A stretch of DNA of 40,062 nucleotides, taken from Rubrivivax sp. (GTDB taxonomy: Bacteria; Pseudomonadota; Gammaproteobacteria; Burkholderiales; Burkholderiaceae_C). This document shows, in pieces, positions 16,946 to 25,192 of this stretch (positions within the stretch are counted from its first letter, which is position 1; every line of letters starts with the position of its first letter). The translations under genes and the position numbers were made by a program. The notes beneath the pieces were generated by a model. The model was not told the origin of the DNA. It was given only the letters and a program-made list of their open reading frames with translations, and searched no databases. Location of the stretch: positions 1-40,062 of the forward strand of contig JAJTDM010000058.1 of assembly GCA_021300575.1 (NCBI GenBank), written 5' to 3'.

Positions 16946-18294
16946 ATTCGCCCGACCTGCGCGGCAACCCCACGGGCACGGCGTCCAGCGCCGCGCGCGA
17001 CCACGCCGAGCGCGCGCTGTGGCGCATGATGTCCTTCTACGATGCGCCCCTGGCCGATCTGGACGCCGCCGCGGCGGCCGATCCCGGCTGGGCCTTGCCC
17101 CATGTGATGAAGTCGGGCTTTCTGCTCAGCCTGACCGAGCCGGGGCTGGTGGACGAGGCCGCTGCCCACCTGGCCCAGGCCCGCGCGCTGGAACGCAGTT
17201 GCACCCTGCGTGAACGCGCGCACCTGGAGGCCGTGCAGCAGGTGCTGGACGGCCGCTGGGCCGCGGCCTGCCGCACCTGGGACGAACTGCTGCTGGAGCA
17301 CCCGCGCGACGCCTTGGCGCTGCAATGGGCCCAGTTGTGGGACTTCTACCGTGGAGACGCCTCCGGGCTGCGCCTGCGCGCAGCGCGCGCCCTGCCCGAA
17401 TGGGACGAGGCGGACCCGCTCTTCGCCTACGTGCTGTCGCTGCACGCCTTCGGCCTGGAGGAGTGCAACCTCTACCCGCAGGCCGACGAGGCCGGCCGCC
17501 GGGCCCTGCAACTCAACCCGCGCGTGCCCTGGGCGGTGCACGCCGTGGCCCATGTGATGGAGATGCAGGGCCGCTTCGAGGAAGGCGCGGCCTGGCTGCG
17601 CCAGCACCAGGGCGTGTGGGCCGAGGGCAACGGCTTCGCCTGCCACCTGTGGTGGCACAAGGCCTTGTTCCGCCTGGAGGGCCTGGACACGGCGGGCGTG
17701 CTGCGCGTGGTGGACCGGCAGCTCAGCGGTGACGCCCTGCAGATCACGCTGCAGCGCGTGGACGCCGCGGCCCTGCTGTGGCGGCTGCACCTGGTCGGCG
17801 AAGACGTGCAGGCGGCCGCGCGCGCGCTGGCCCAGGGCTGGCCGCTGCAGGACGGGCTGGCCGGCTACTACGCCTTCAACGACGTGCACGCCATGGCCGC
17901 GCTGCTGATGGCCGGCGAGGTGGGGCGGGCGGAGTCCTGGCTGGCCCGCTGCGCCCAGCGTGCCATGGCGGCGGACGATGCCCGGCGTGCCAACCACAAG
18001 ATGGCCCGCGAGGTGGGCCTGCCGCTGATGCGCGCGCTGCTGGCGCTGACGCGTGGCGACGCCGACGGCGCGGCCGACATGCTCTACCCCGTGCGCACCG
18101 GGGCCCAGCGCTTTGGCGGCAGCCATGCCCAGCGCGACCTCATCGACCAGACCCTGTTGGCGGCCAGCGCACGCGGCAGCCGGCGGTCGCTGGGCCGCGC
18201 CCTGCTCAACGAGCGCCGCCTGGCCAAGCCCCTGACCCCGCTGACCCGGCACTGGATGGAGCGCATGGCCGTGCCGGAGCACGTCAGGGCATGA
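16942..18294 (+). CDS. TTC38-like tetratricopeptide repeat protein
   Basis: 450 residues from GTG 16942, overlapping the amidase stop by four bases. The sequence matches the TTC38 family pattern: FGLEECNLYPQADEAGRRAL, then NPRVPWAVHAVAHVMEMQGR, and HLWWHKALFRLE. Bacterial members are common beside metabolic and transport genes but have no assigned reaction; the TPR-like helices probably bind a partner. There is no signal peptide. Full length for the family. Confidence 0.85.
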   Translation: MNSPDLRGNPTGTASSAARDHAERALWRMMSFYDAPLADLDAAAAADPGWALPHVMKSGFLLSLTEPGLVDEAAAHLAQARALERSCTLRERAHLEAVQQVLDGRWAAACRTWDELLLEHPRDALALQWAQLWDFYRGDASGLRLRAARALPEWDEADPLFAYVLSLHAFGLEECNLYPQADEAGRRALQLNPRVPWAVHAVAHVMEMQGRFEEGAAWLRQHQGVWAEGNGFACHLWWHKALFRLEGLDTAGVLRVVDRQLSGDALQITLQRVDAAALLWRLHLVGEDVQAAARALAQGWPLQDGLAGYYAFNDVHAMAALLMAGEVGRAESWLARCAQRAMAADDARRANHKMAREVGLPLMRALLALTRGDADGAADMLYPVRTGAQRFGGSHAQRDLIDQTLLAASARGSRRSLGRALLNERRLAKPLTPLTRHWMERMAVPEHVRA

Positions 18295-18352
18295 CCGGTC
18301 CAGCCGGCTCCCGCGTGTGCCCTTCGCCGCGTGCGGCCGGGGGGCGCGCCGC

Positions 18353-19417
18353 TTGACGCCGCGCGCCCAGCTGGTCACCGGCACCCTCTTCGCCCTCCTG
18401 GCCGGCCTGATGTGGGGGCTGGTGTTCGTGGCGCCGCTGCTGCTGCCGGACTACCCGGCGGCGCTGCAGTCCTTCGCCCGCTACCTGGCCTTCGGCCTGA
18501 TCGCCCTGCCCCTGGCGTGGTGGGACCGGGTTCAACTCGCCCGCCTGACCCGGGCCGACTGGATCGAGGCGCTGAAGCTCTCGGCGGTGGGCAACCTGCT
18601 GTACTACCTGTTCCTGGCGGCGGCCATCCAGCGCGCGGGCGGGCCGCTGCCCACCATGATCATCGGCGCCTTGCCGGTGGTGATTGCCATCGTCTCCAAC
18701 CTGCGCAGCTCGCAGGTGGTGCGTCTGCGGGACGGGCGCCTGCCCTGGCGACGGCTGGCGCCTTCGCTGTTGCTCATCGCCGCCGGCATCGCCTGCGTCA
18801 ACCATGTGGAGTTGGCGCGGCTGCAGACAGAAGCTTCGGCAGGGCAAGTAGCCGACGCTGCGCTGGGCCTGAGCCGTTACGCCCTGGGGGCCCTGCTGGC
18901 CGTGGGCGCGGTGGCCTGCTGGACCTGGTACCCCATCCGCAATGCCGACTGGCTGCGGGCGCATGCCGACCGCTCGCCGCGCGCCTGGGCCACGGCCCAG
19001 GGCGTGGCCACCTTGCCGCTCGCCGCCCTGGGCTTCGCCTTGTTCTGGGCCTGGAACGAGGCCGGGGGCAGGGCTGGGGCCGGGATCGAAAGCGCAGCCT
19101 CCTTGACCCAGGGCCGGACGGCCTTCGACATGCCCTTCGGCCCGACGCCCGGCTTGTTTCTCGGCCTGATGTTCTCCATCGGGCTGTTCGCCTCCTGGCT
19201 CGGCACCTTGTGCTGGAACGAGGCCAGCCAGCGCCTGCCGCCTTCGCTGGTGGGTCAGTTGATCGTCTTCGAGACCCTGGCCGCGCTGGGGTATGCCTGG
19301 GCGCTGCGCGGCAAGTGGCCCGACGGCTTCACCCTGGCCGGCGCCGCCTTGCTGGTGGCGGGTGTGGCCTGGGCCCTGCGCGGCGGCGCGCCCCGTGCAG
19401 GTGGACCGGCGCCATGA
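18353..19417 (+). CDS. DMT-superfamily (EamA) transporter
   Basis: About 354 residues with ten predicted membrane helices in two EamA halves. I chose TTG 18353, which gives MTPRAQLVTGTLFALLAG as in relatives and has a G-rich stretch upstream; a GTG at 18317 would add 12 residues that look like spacer. Helix 1 GLMWGLVF and the second-half segment LVGQLIVFETLAALGYAW are characteristic. A longer-than-usual loop follows helix 7 (residues about 240-265). Exporter or uptake of a small metabolite; substrate unknown. The stop overlaps the next start (ATGA). Confidence 0.82.
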   Translation: MTPRAQLVTGTLFALLAGLMWGLVFVAPLLLPDYPAALQSFARYLAFGLIALPLAWWDRVQLARLTRADWIEALKLSAVGNLLYYLFLAAAIQRAGGPLPTMIIGALPVVIAIVSNLRSSQVVRLRDGRLPWRRLAPSLLLIAAGIACVNHVELARLQTEASAGQVADAALGLSRYALGALLAVGAVACWTWYPIRNADWLRAHADRSPRAWATAQGVATLPLAALGFALFWAWNEAGGRAGAGIESAASLTQGRTAFDMPFGPTPGLFLGLMFSIGLFASWLGTLCWNEASQRLPPSLVGQLIVFETLAALGYAWALRGKWPDGFTLAGAALLVAGVAWALRGGAPRAGGPAP

Positions 19418-20304
19418 CCACCCCCCGGCCCAACCGTCCGCTGCAAGGCATCGCCCTGATGCTGGCCGGCGTGTTCCTGCTGTCGGTGATGGACACGCTG
19501 ACCAAGGTGGCGGTGACCGAGTTGTCCACGCCGGTGCTGATCGCCGCCCGCACGGCGGTGGTCATGGTGCTGATCACGCCCATGGTGGTGCGCGCCGGCG
19601 GCTGGCCGGTGCTGCGGATGCAGCGTCCGCTGGGTCACCTGCTGCGCGGTGCGCTGTCGGTGTGTTCCATGCTCGCCTTCTTCGAGGCGCTGCGCCATCT
19701 GCCGCTGGCCACGACGATCGCGATCTGCTTCGCGGCACCACTGCTGATGACCGTGATGTCAGTGCCGCTGCTGCGCGAGCGCGTGGGCAGGGCGCGCTGG
19801 GCGGCGGTGCTGCTGGGCCTGTGCGGGGTGTTCGTCATCGTCGGGCCCGAGGTGGCGGCGGGCTCTTTCGGCATCGGCGCCGTGCTGGCCCTGGCCGCGG
19901 CCTTCTTCTACGCCGCAGCCATGACCTGCGTGCGCTGGCTGTCCAGCACGGAGTCCGATCTGTCGATGATGGTGACGCAGAACGCCTGCATGGGACTGGC
20001 GGGTCTGGTGGGCCTGCTCTTCGTGCCGCCCACGATGCCCTCGCCCACGATGTGGGGGGTGATCGCGGCCAGCGCCGCCGTGTTGCTGGCCAGCCAGCGC
20101 CTGACCTTCCGCGCCCTGCGCGTGGCGCCGGTCTCGGCGGTGGCGCCCTTCCAGTACACCGAACTGGTGTGGGCGGGGCTGTTCGGCTGGCTGTTCTGGC
20201 GCGAATGGCCCGGCCCCCACGTCTGGTGGGGCGCCAGCATCGTCGTGGCCGCAGGGTTGTTCAGCATCTGGCACGAGCGGCGGCGCGCGATGGGCCGCGG
20301 CTGA
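19414..20304 (+). CDS. DMT-superfamily (EamA) transporter, second copy
   Basis: 296 residues from ATG 19414, overlapping the upstream stop. Ten hydrophobic helices in two EamA repeats: LSVMDTLTKVAV in helix 1, LATTIAICFAAPLLMTVMSV in the first half, and FQYTELVWAGLFGWLFWREW near the end. It belongs to the RhaT/S-adenosylmethionine-transporter-like branch and is not a close copy of the transporter upstream. It is the last gene of the plus-strand run. A role in moving a product of the amidase/dehydrogenase pathway is possible but only inferred from linkage. Confidence 0.88.
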   Translation: MTTPRPNRPLQGIALMLAGVFLLSVMDTLTKVAVTELSTPVLIAARTAVVMVLITPMVVRAGGWPVLRMQRPLGHLLRGALSVCSMLAFFEALRHLPLATTIAICFAAPLLMTVMSVPLLRERVGRARWAAVLLGLCGVFVIVGPEVAAGSFGIGAVLALAAAFFYAAAMTCVRWLSSTESDLSMMVTQNACMGLAGLVGLLFVPPTMPSPTMWGVIAASAAVLLASQRLTFRALRVAPVSAVAPFQYTELVWAGLFGWLFWREWPGPHVWWGASIVVAAGLFSIWHERRRAMGRG

Positions 20305-20356
20305 GGTGCTGTTGAGCTGGCGCCTGCAGGCGGCACCGTTTCGCCCTGAGCCCGAC

Positions 20357-20406
20357 CCGTTCGCGCTGAGCCTGTCGAAGGGCTTCGACAGGCTCAGCCC
20401 GAACGG
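20357..20406. repeat. Long palindromic intergenic repeat (REP-like)
   Basis: A 24-bp arm beginning CCGTTCGCGCTGAGCC pairs with the 24-bp arm ending CAGCCCGAACGG around a two-base centre, with a single mismatch. Sequences with the core GCTGAGCCTGTCGAAG are a well-known dispersed palindrome in beta- and gammaproteobacteria. It lies between convergent genes (stops at 20304 and 20442), where it could act as a bidirectional terminator. Only one copy was found in this window. Confidence 0.85.
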
Positions 20407-20441
20407 AGGCCCAAGAAACCGGCAGCTCCACAAGCGGCAGC

Positions 20442-21722
20442 TCAACCCCGGTTCAGCGCATCGTCCAGCACCTCCACCCAGTGCCGCACCGGCGTGGCGG
20501 TGCCGGACTGCAGGTGCTGGATGCAGCCGATGTTGGCGGAGATGAGGGTCTCGTCGTCGGCCGGTGCCAGGTGGCCGAGCTTGCGGTCGCGCAGCTGCGT
20601 GGCGAGTTCGGGCTGCAGCACGCTGTAGGTGCCGGCCGAGCCGCAGCACAGGTGGCTTTCGGCGCCCGCCAGCCGCACTTCGAAGCCGAGCGCGGCAAGG
20701 TGCTGCTCGACGCCGCCGCGCAGCTGTTGGCCGTGCTGCAGGGTGCAGGGCGGGTGGAAGACCAGGCGGCCGTGGGTGGGCAAGGCCGCCGAGCCTGGCT
20801 TGCCCGTGGCACGGCCCAGGCGCGGTGCCAGGGCCGGCACCAGGCCGGGCAGCAGTTCGCTCAGGTCTTGGGTGAGCTCGCTGATGCGCCGCGCCTTGTC
20901 GGCGTAGGCCGGGTCATGCGCCAGGGCGTGGCCGTATTCCTTGACGGCCACACCACAGCCGGAAGCGTTCATCACGATGGCCTCCACCTGGCCCTGGCTG
21001 GTCAGCCCTTCCGCCAGCGGCCACCAGGCGTCGATGTTGCGGCGCATGTCGGCCAGGCCGCCTTCGTGGTCGTTCAGGTGGGTGCGCAGGGCGCCGCAGC
21101 AGCCGGCGCCATCGGCCACCAGGGTCTGGATGCCGGCGGCGTCCAGCACGCGCGCCGTGGCGGCGTTGATGTTGGGCATCATGGCCGGCTGCACGCAGCC
21201 CAGCAGCATCAGCACCTTGCGCGGGTGTTCACGCGTGGGCCAGCGGTGGGCGCGCGCCGGGGCGGGGGCGGGCACCTTGTTGCGCAGCTTACCCGGCACC
21301 AGCGGGCGCAGCGCCTGGCCGAGCTTCATCGCCGGCTTGAACAGCGGCGAGGTCAGGCCCTCCTTGAGCAGCCAGCGCACGGCCTTCTCGCCCGTGGGCC
21401 GCTCCACCTTGCGCTCGACGATGCGCCGGCCGATGTCCACCAGATGGCCGTACTGCACGCCGCTGGGGCAGGTGGTCTCGCAGTTGCGGCAGGTCAGGCA
21501 GCGGTCCAGGTGCGCCTGCGTCTTGCGCGTGACGGGGGCGCCTTCCAGCACCTGCTTCATCAGGTAGATGCGCCCGCGCGGCCCGTCCAGCTCGTCGCCC
21601 AGCAGCTGGTAGGTCGGGCAGGTGGCGGTGCAGAAGCCGCAGTGCACGCACTTGCGCAGGATGGCCTCGGCCTCACGGCCTTCGGACGTGCCCTGGAACT
21701 CGGGGGCGAGGGTGGTTTGCAT
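20442..21722 (-). CDS. glcF: Glycolate oxidase iron-sulfur subunit GlcF
   Basis: 426 residues from ATG 21722-21720; the A of the ATG is the last base of the glcE stop (TGATG). It carries two 4Fe-4S motifs, Cys25/28/31/35 (CVHCGFCTATCP) and Cys75/78/81/85 (CLTCRNCETTCP). Two CCG-type cysteine regions follow: LGCVQPAMMPN with GAGCCGALRTH, and HPPCTLQHGQ with HLCCGSAGTYS. It passes electrons from the flavin subunits to the quinone pool at the membrane during oxidation of glycolate to glyoxylate. Length and motifs are complete. Confidence 0.95.
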   Translation of the reverse strand: MQTTLAPEFQGTSEGREAEAILRKCVHCGFCTATCPTYQLLGDELDGPRGRIYLMKQVLEGAPVTRKTQAHLDRCLTCRNCETTCPSGVQYGHLVDIGRRIVERKVERPTGEKAVRWLLKEGLTSPLFKPAMKLGQALRPLVPGKLRNKVPAPAPARAHRWPTREHPRKVLMLLGCVQPAMMPNINAATARVLDAAGIQTLVADGAGCCGALRTHLNDHEGGLADMRRNIDAWWPLAEGLTSQGQVEAIVMNASGCGVAVKEYGHALAHDPAYADKARRISELTQDLSELLPGLVPALAPRLGRATGKPGSAALPTHGRLVFHPPCTLQHGQQLRGGVEQHLAALGFEVRLAGAESHLCCGSAGTYSVLQPELATQLRDRKLGHLAPADDETLISANIGCIQHLQSGTATPVRHWVEVLDDALNRG

Positions 21723-22894
21723 CAGGAGTCGGGGTAGAGCCGGGCGCGGTTGAACACGCGGTCGGGGTCGAAGGCGGCTTGCAGATCGCGCTGGATGCGC
21801 GCGAGCGGCGCGCTCAGCGGCGTGAAGACACCGGCGGACTTGTCCTGGGCGCGGTACAGCGTGGCATGGCCGCCGGCCGCCGTGGCGGCGGCGCGGACAG
21901 CCGCGGCCGGTGCGCTGCAGACCAGCCAGCGTTGGGCGCCGCCCCATTCCACCAGGGTGTCGCCTTCCAAGGCCAGGGGCGACGCCACCGAAAGCACGGA
22001 CAGGCGCCACAGGGCTGCGCCGGCCGCCTCGCCTTGATCCACCCGCTTGGCGGCCTCGACGAAGAACTCGTCGCGCTGGTCGCGCAGGCCGCCCCAGAAG
22101 GCGTCCGCCATGGTCGGGTCCACCACCTCGCCGCCCAGGCGCGCCACGGCAGCGTCCACCGCGGCGGCGGCACCGGCCAGGCGCAGTACCAGGACGCCCT
22201 GCCACCAGGCGCTGGCGCTCAGCGGCAGGGGCTGGCCGCCCCAGGCGTTGAGCAGGCGGAGCGCCTCGGCCTGGTTCACATCAAAGCGCAGCGTGGCGCG
22301 TGCCACGGGCACCGGCAGCACCTTCAGCGACACCTCGCAGATCACGCCCAGCGTGCCCAGGGAGCCGGCCAGCAGGCGCGCCACGTCGTAGCCGGCCACG
22401 TTCTTCATCACCTGGCCGCCAAAGCTCAGCACCTCGGCGCGGCCGTTGAGCAAGGTGGCGCCCAGCACGTAGTCGCGCACACCGCCCACGGCGGCGCGCG
22501 CCGGGCCGGCCAGCCCGGCGGCGACCATGCCGCCCACGGTGCCCCCGGCCGTGCCTCCACCCGTGCCGCCCACGCCACCAGCAGCACCCTCGGTGCTCGC
22601 CACACCGACGGCATCGAAGCGCGGCGGCTCGAAGGGCAGGCACTGCCCCTTCTCGGCCAGCGCCGCTTCCAGCTCGGCCAAGGGCGTGCCGGCGCGCACG
22701 GTCACCACCAGCTCGGTGGGCTCGTAGCTGCTGATGCCACGCAGGCCCGTCACGTCCAGCGGCGCGCCTTGCGGCGCTTCGCCGTACCAGGTCTTGGTAC
22801 CGCCGCCGCGGATGTCCAGCGACGTGCCGTCCGCGCGCGCGGCGCGCACCTGCTCGATCAACCGTTGCAACGCAGGGTCGGCCACATCGGTCAT
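21722..22894 (-). CDS. glcE: Glycolate oxidase FAD-binding subunit GlcE
   Basis: 390 residues from ATG 22894-22892, overlapping the mntA stop (ATGA). The FAD_binding_4 region is clear: IRGGGTKTWYG, SYEPTELVVTVRAGTPL, GGMVAAGLAGP and FGGQVMKNVAGYD. The end FDPDRVFNRARLYPD matches the family. Oddity: between FEPPRF and GGMVAAGL there is a Gly-rich segment of about 28 residues (AAGGVGGTGGGTAGGTVGG within it), where E. coli GlcE has about seven. This explains most of its extra length over the 350 residues of E. coli. The rest looks functional. Confidence 0.93.
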   Translation of the reverse strand: MTDVADPALQRLIEQVRAARADGTSLDIRGGGTKTWYGEAPQGAPLDVTGLRGISSYEPTELVVTVRAGTPLAELEAALAEKGQCLPFEPPRFDAVGVASTEGAAGGVGGTGGGTAGGTVGGMVAAGLAGPARAAVGGVRDYVLGATLLNGRAEVLSFGGQVMKNVAGYDVARLLAGSLGTLGVICEVSLKVLPVPVARATLRFDVNQAEALRLLNAWGGQPLPLSASAWWQGVLVLRLAGAAAAVDAAVARLGGEVVDPTMADAFWGGLRDQRDEFFVEAAKRVDQGEAAGAALWRLSVLSVASPLALEGDTLVEWGGAQRWLVCSAPAAAVRAAATAAGGHATLYRAQDKSAGVFTPLSAPLARIQRDLQAAFDPDRVFNRARLYPDS

Positions 22895-23277
22895 GCGCGA
22901 GCCTCTTGTGCAAGAGGAGGGTTCTCCGGAGCATCGCCCTCCAGATCTGGCGCGGCCGATCCGGCCGGCTGGACCATGACGCGACCGCGGCCTTCCACCG
23001 CCCGTCTGAAGCGTTCGCCCACCGAGACCCAGTCCACGAGGTCCACCTTCCAAGGCAGATCAGACTCGACAAAGGCCTCGCGCAGCGCAGCGCGCCTGGC
23101 ACTGTCCAGGGGCCCTTCGCCAGCGATGGCAAGGTCCAGATCGGAATAGGCCCCGGCCGTGCCGGCGGCACGCGAACCGAACGCCCAGACTTCAAACTCA
23201 GGGACATGCGCCTTCAAGATGGCGCGCACCGTGTCCCACTCCCGGTGGTGCATACCCAGTCCTGCAGGTTCCATCAT
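22891..23277 (-). CDS. mntA: MNT-domain nucleotidyltransferase antitoxin (MntA-like)
   Basis: 128 residues from ATG 23277-23275, whose A is the last base of the hepT stop; a longer upstream frame only shadows hepT. The minimal nucleotidyltransferase motif is exact: G34-S35 then ten residues then D46-L-D48, and a third acidic residue Asp79 in WKVDLVDW. In characterised HepT-MntA (type VII) systems the MNT protein transfers AMP to the Tyr of the toxin's RX4HXY motif and so neutralises it. The last 30 residues, from about 97, form an Ala/Pro/Glu-rich tail outside the fold. The stop overlaps glcE. Confidence 0.9.
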   Translation of the reverse strand: MMEPAGLGMHHREWDTVRAILKAHVPEFEVWAFGSRAAGTAGAYSDLDLAIAGEGPLDSARRAALREAFVESDLPWKVDLVDWVSVGERFRRAVEGRGRVMVQPAGSAAPDLEGDAPENPPLAQEARA

Positions 23278-23705
23278 CACTTGGCCTCCCGCACGCCAAG
23301 GCGGTCTCTCAGCACCCGCACTTCCTCGATGAATTCGGGGATGCACGCCACCACCTCCAGCGCGATGGCTTCGTCGTAGGTGTGACTCGTGCGGGAGCGC
23401 AGCTCGCGAAAACGCCGCCATGCCGGCCAGTCACTGCGCAACAGGCCCTGCTGATTGCCCGTGCGCACCAGGTCGGCAAAGGCCATGGCGCTCACGTCCT
23501 CAGGCGAGGCCGATGCTGCACGAAGCCAGCGCCGCAGGGTCTTGTGCGCAAGCTCGTAGGTGAACTCAAAGCGTTGGATCAGGCCGTCGCGGATCTGGGT
23601 GTCGCTGCGGTCGCGGTTGTAGCGATCCCAGCCTTCCTCCAGCCGCGCCAAAGCCAAGCGCAGCGGTTCCAGATCAAAGTCGTCATGACCCCACACGCCC
23701 GTCAT
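23277..23705 (-). CDS. hepT: HEPN-domain toxin of HI0074 type (HepT-like)
   Basis: 142 residues from ATG 23705-23703, sharing one base with the glcD stop (TGATG). An all-helical protein of the HI0074 nucleotidyltransferase substrate-binding family: residues 10-30 DFDLEPLRLALARLEEG, 46-60 FEFTYELAHKTLRRW, and the motif R103-SRTS-H108-T-Y110. This is an exact RX4HXY, the nuclease and AMPylation motif of HEPN toxins. With the MntA-like gene immediately downstream the gene order is that of Shewanella HepT-MntA. RNase or tRNA-modifying toxicity is expected from the family but not shown here. Its place inside a metabolic operon is unusual. Confidence 0.88.
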   Translation of the reverse strand: MTGVWGHDDFDLEPLRLALARLEEGWDRYNRDRSDTQIRDGLIQRFEFTYELAHKTLRRWLRAASASPEDVSAMAFADLVRTGNQQGLLRSDWPAWRRFRELRSRTSHTYDEAIALEVVACIPEFIEEVRVLRDRLGVREAK

Positions 23706-25030
23706 CAGAAACGCTCCAGCCCGGGGAAAGGCAGCAGGCCCTTGCTCACGTGCATGCGGCCGTACTCGGCGCAGCGCTGCAGCGTGGGGATCACCTTGCC
23801 GGGGTTGAGCAGGCCGGCGGGGTCGAAGGCGGCCTTCAGCGCGAACATCTGCTCGCGCTCACCTGGCGTGAACTGCACGCACATGGAGTTGAGCTTTTCC
23901 ACGCCCACGCCGTGCTCGCCCGTGACCGTGCCGCCCAGGCGCACGCTGGTTTCCAGGATGTCGGCGCCGAAGAGCTCGCAGCGGTGCAGCTGGTCGGGGT
24001 CGTTGGTCGCCGGGAAGGCGTTCTTGCGCCCGCTCCAGAACTTCAGGCGCTGCGCCTCGTCCTTGCTCACCTCCATGCGGGTGGCGCCGGCGCCGGCCAG
24101 CACGTCGAGCATGCGGCCGATCTCCTCGGCCACTTCCTCGGGCGTGCCGTCGCTCTCGCACAGCAGGATGGCCTCGGCGTCCAGGTCGTAGCCGGCGTGG
24201 ACGAAGTCTTCCACCGCCGCGGTCATGGGCTTGTCCATCATCTCCAGGCCCGCCGGGATGATGCCCGCGGCGATCACCGCCGCGACGGCGTCACCCGCCT
24301 TGCGGATGTCGTCGAAGCTGGCCATGATGCAGCGCGCCAGTTGCGGCTTGGGCACCAGCTTGACCGTCACCTCGGTGGTCACGGCCAGCATGCCTTCACT
24401 GCCCACCACCACCGGCAGCAGGTCCAGCCCGGGCGTGTCGAGTGCCAGCGAGCCGAACTCCACCGCCTCGCCCTCCACCGTGAAGCCGCGCACGCGCAGC
24501 ACGTTGTGCAGCGTCAGGCCGTACTTCAGGCAGTGCACGCCGCCGGAGTTCTCGGCCACGTTGCCGCCGATGGTGCAGGCGATCTGGCTGCTGGGGTCGG
24601 GCGCGTAGTACAGGCCGTGGGGCGCAGCCGCTTCACTGATCGCCAGGTTGCGCACGCCGCACTGCACGGTGGCGGTGCGGCTGGTGGCATCCACCTTCAG
24701 GATCTTGTTGAACTTGGCCAGCGACAGCGTCACGCCCAGCGCGTGCGGCAGCGCGCCGCCCGACAAGCCCGTGCCCGCGCCGCGCGCCACCACGGGCACC
24801 ATCAGCGCGTGGCAGGCCTTCAGCACCGCAGCGACCTGGCCCTCCGTCTCCGGCAGCACCACCACCAGCGGCTGCTGGCGGTAGGCGGTGAGGCCGTCGC
24901 ACTCGTAGGGCACCGTGTCCTCGGCCTGCCACAGCAGGGCATGGGCGGGCACCACGGGGGCGAGGGCCGCCACGATCTCCCGCTGGCGGGCGGCACGGTC
25001 CAGGGCGGCGGCGGGCAGGGGGGCGTTCAT
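23705..25030 (-). CDS. glcD: Glycolate oxidase subunit GlcD with an internal in-frame deletion
   Basis: 441 residues from ATG 25030-25028; E. coli GlcD has 499. FAD_binding_4 motifs are intact: ARGAGTGLSGGALP, YYAPDPSSQIACTIGGNVAENSGG and VVGSEGMLAVTTEV. The C-terminal part runs GRKNAFPA directly into TNDPDQLHRCELFGADILE and then TGEHGVGVEK. In the family some 56 residues lie between these, including MDGTIPR and the strictly conserved HAGDGNMHP. The reading frame is open across the junction (about 24001-24013). In the related D-2-hydroxyacid dehydrogenases the two His of that motif bind the catalytic metal, so oxidation of glycolate is doubtful. There is no clear Shine-Dalgarno. First gene of the glc operon. 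Confidence 0.9.
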   Translation of the reverse strand: MNAPLPAAALDRAARQREIVAALAPVVPAHALLWQAEDTVPYECDGLTAYRQQPLVVVLPETEGQVAAVLKACHALMVPVVARGAGTGLSGGALPHALGVTLSLAKFNKILKVDATSRTATVQCGVRNLAISEAAAPHGLYYAPDPSSQIACTIGGNVAENSGGVHCLKYGLTLHNVLRVRGFTVEGEAVEFGSLALDTPGLDLLPVVVGSEGMLAVTTEVTVKLVPKPQLARCIMASFDDIRKAGDAVAAVIAAGIIPAGLEMMDKPMTAAVEDFVHAGYDLDAEAILLCESDGTPEEVAEEIGRMLDVLAGAGATRMEVSKDEAQRLKFWSGRKNAFPATNDPDQLHRCELFGADILETSVRLGGTVTGEHGVGVEKLNSMCVQFTPGEREQMFALKAAFDPAGLLNPGKVIPTLQRCAEYGRMHVSKGLLPFPGLERF

Positions 25031-25192
25031 GGGGCGCAGAGGGGTGACGGGGATGTGCAGGAGGAAAGGACGAACGGGAAGGCGGCTGAGGACTGTACCC
25101 GCCAAGGCGCGGCGTTCACGCCCTGCGCGGCAAAGCCCGGTCTGGCCAGGCGTCATCATGCTTTTGACTCGGGTACGTGCAATGGCCGGCCT

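Noticed and set aside
16756..18384. 542-codon minus-strand frame opposite the TTC38-like gene
   Set aside because: Antisense shadow with no recognisable domain.
23705..25030. Calling glcD a pseudogene
   Set aside because: The frame is open from start to stop and the flanking domains are conserved; the loss is in frame, so a shortened protein should still be made.
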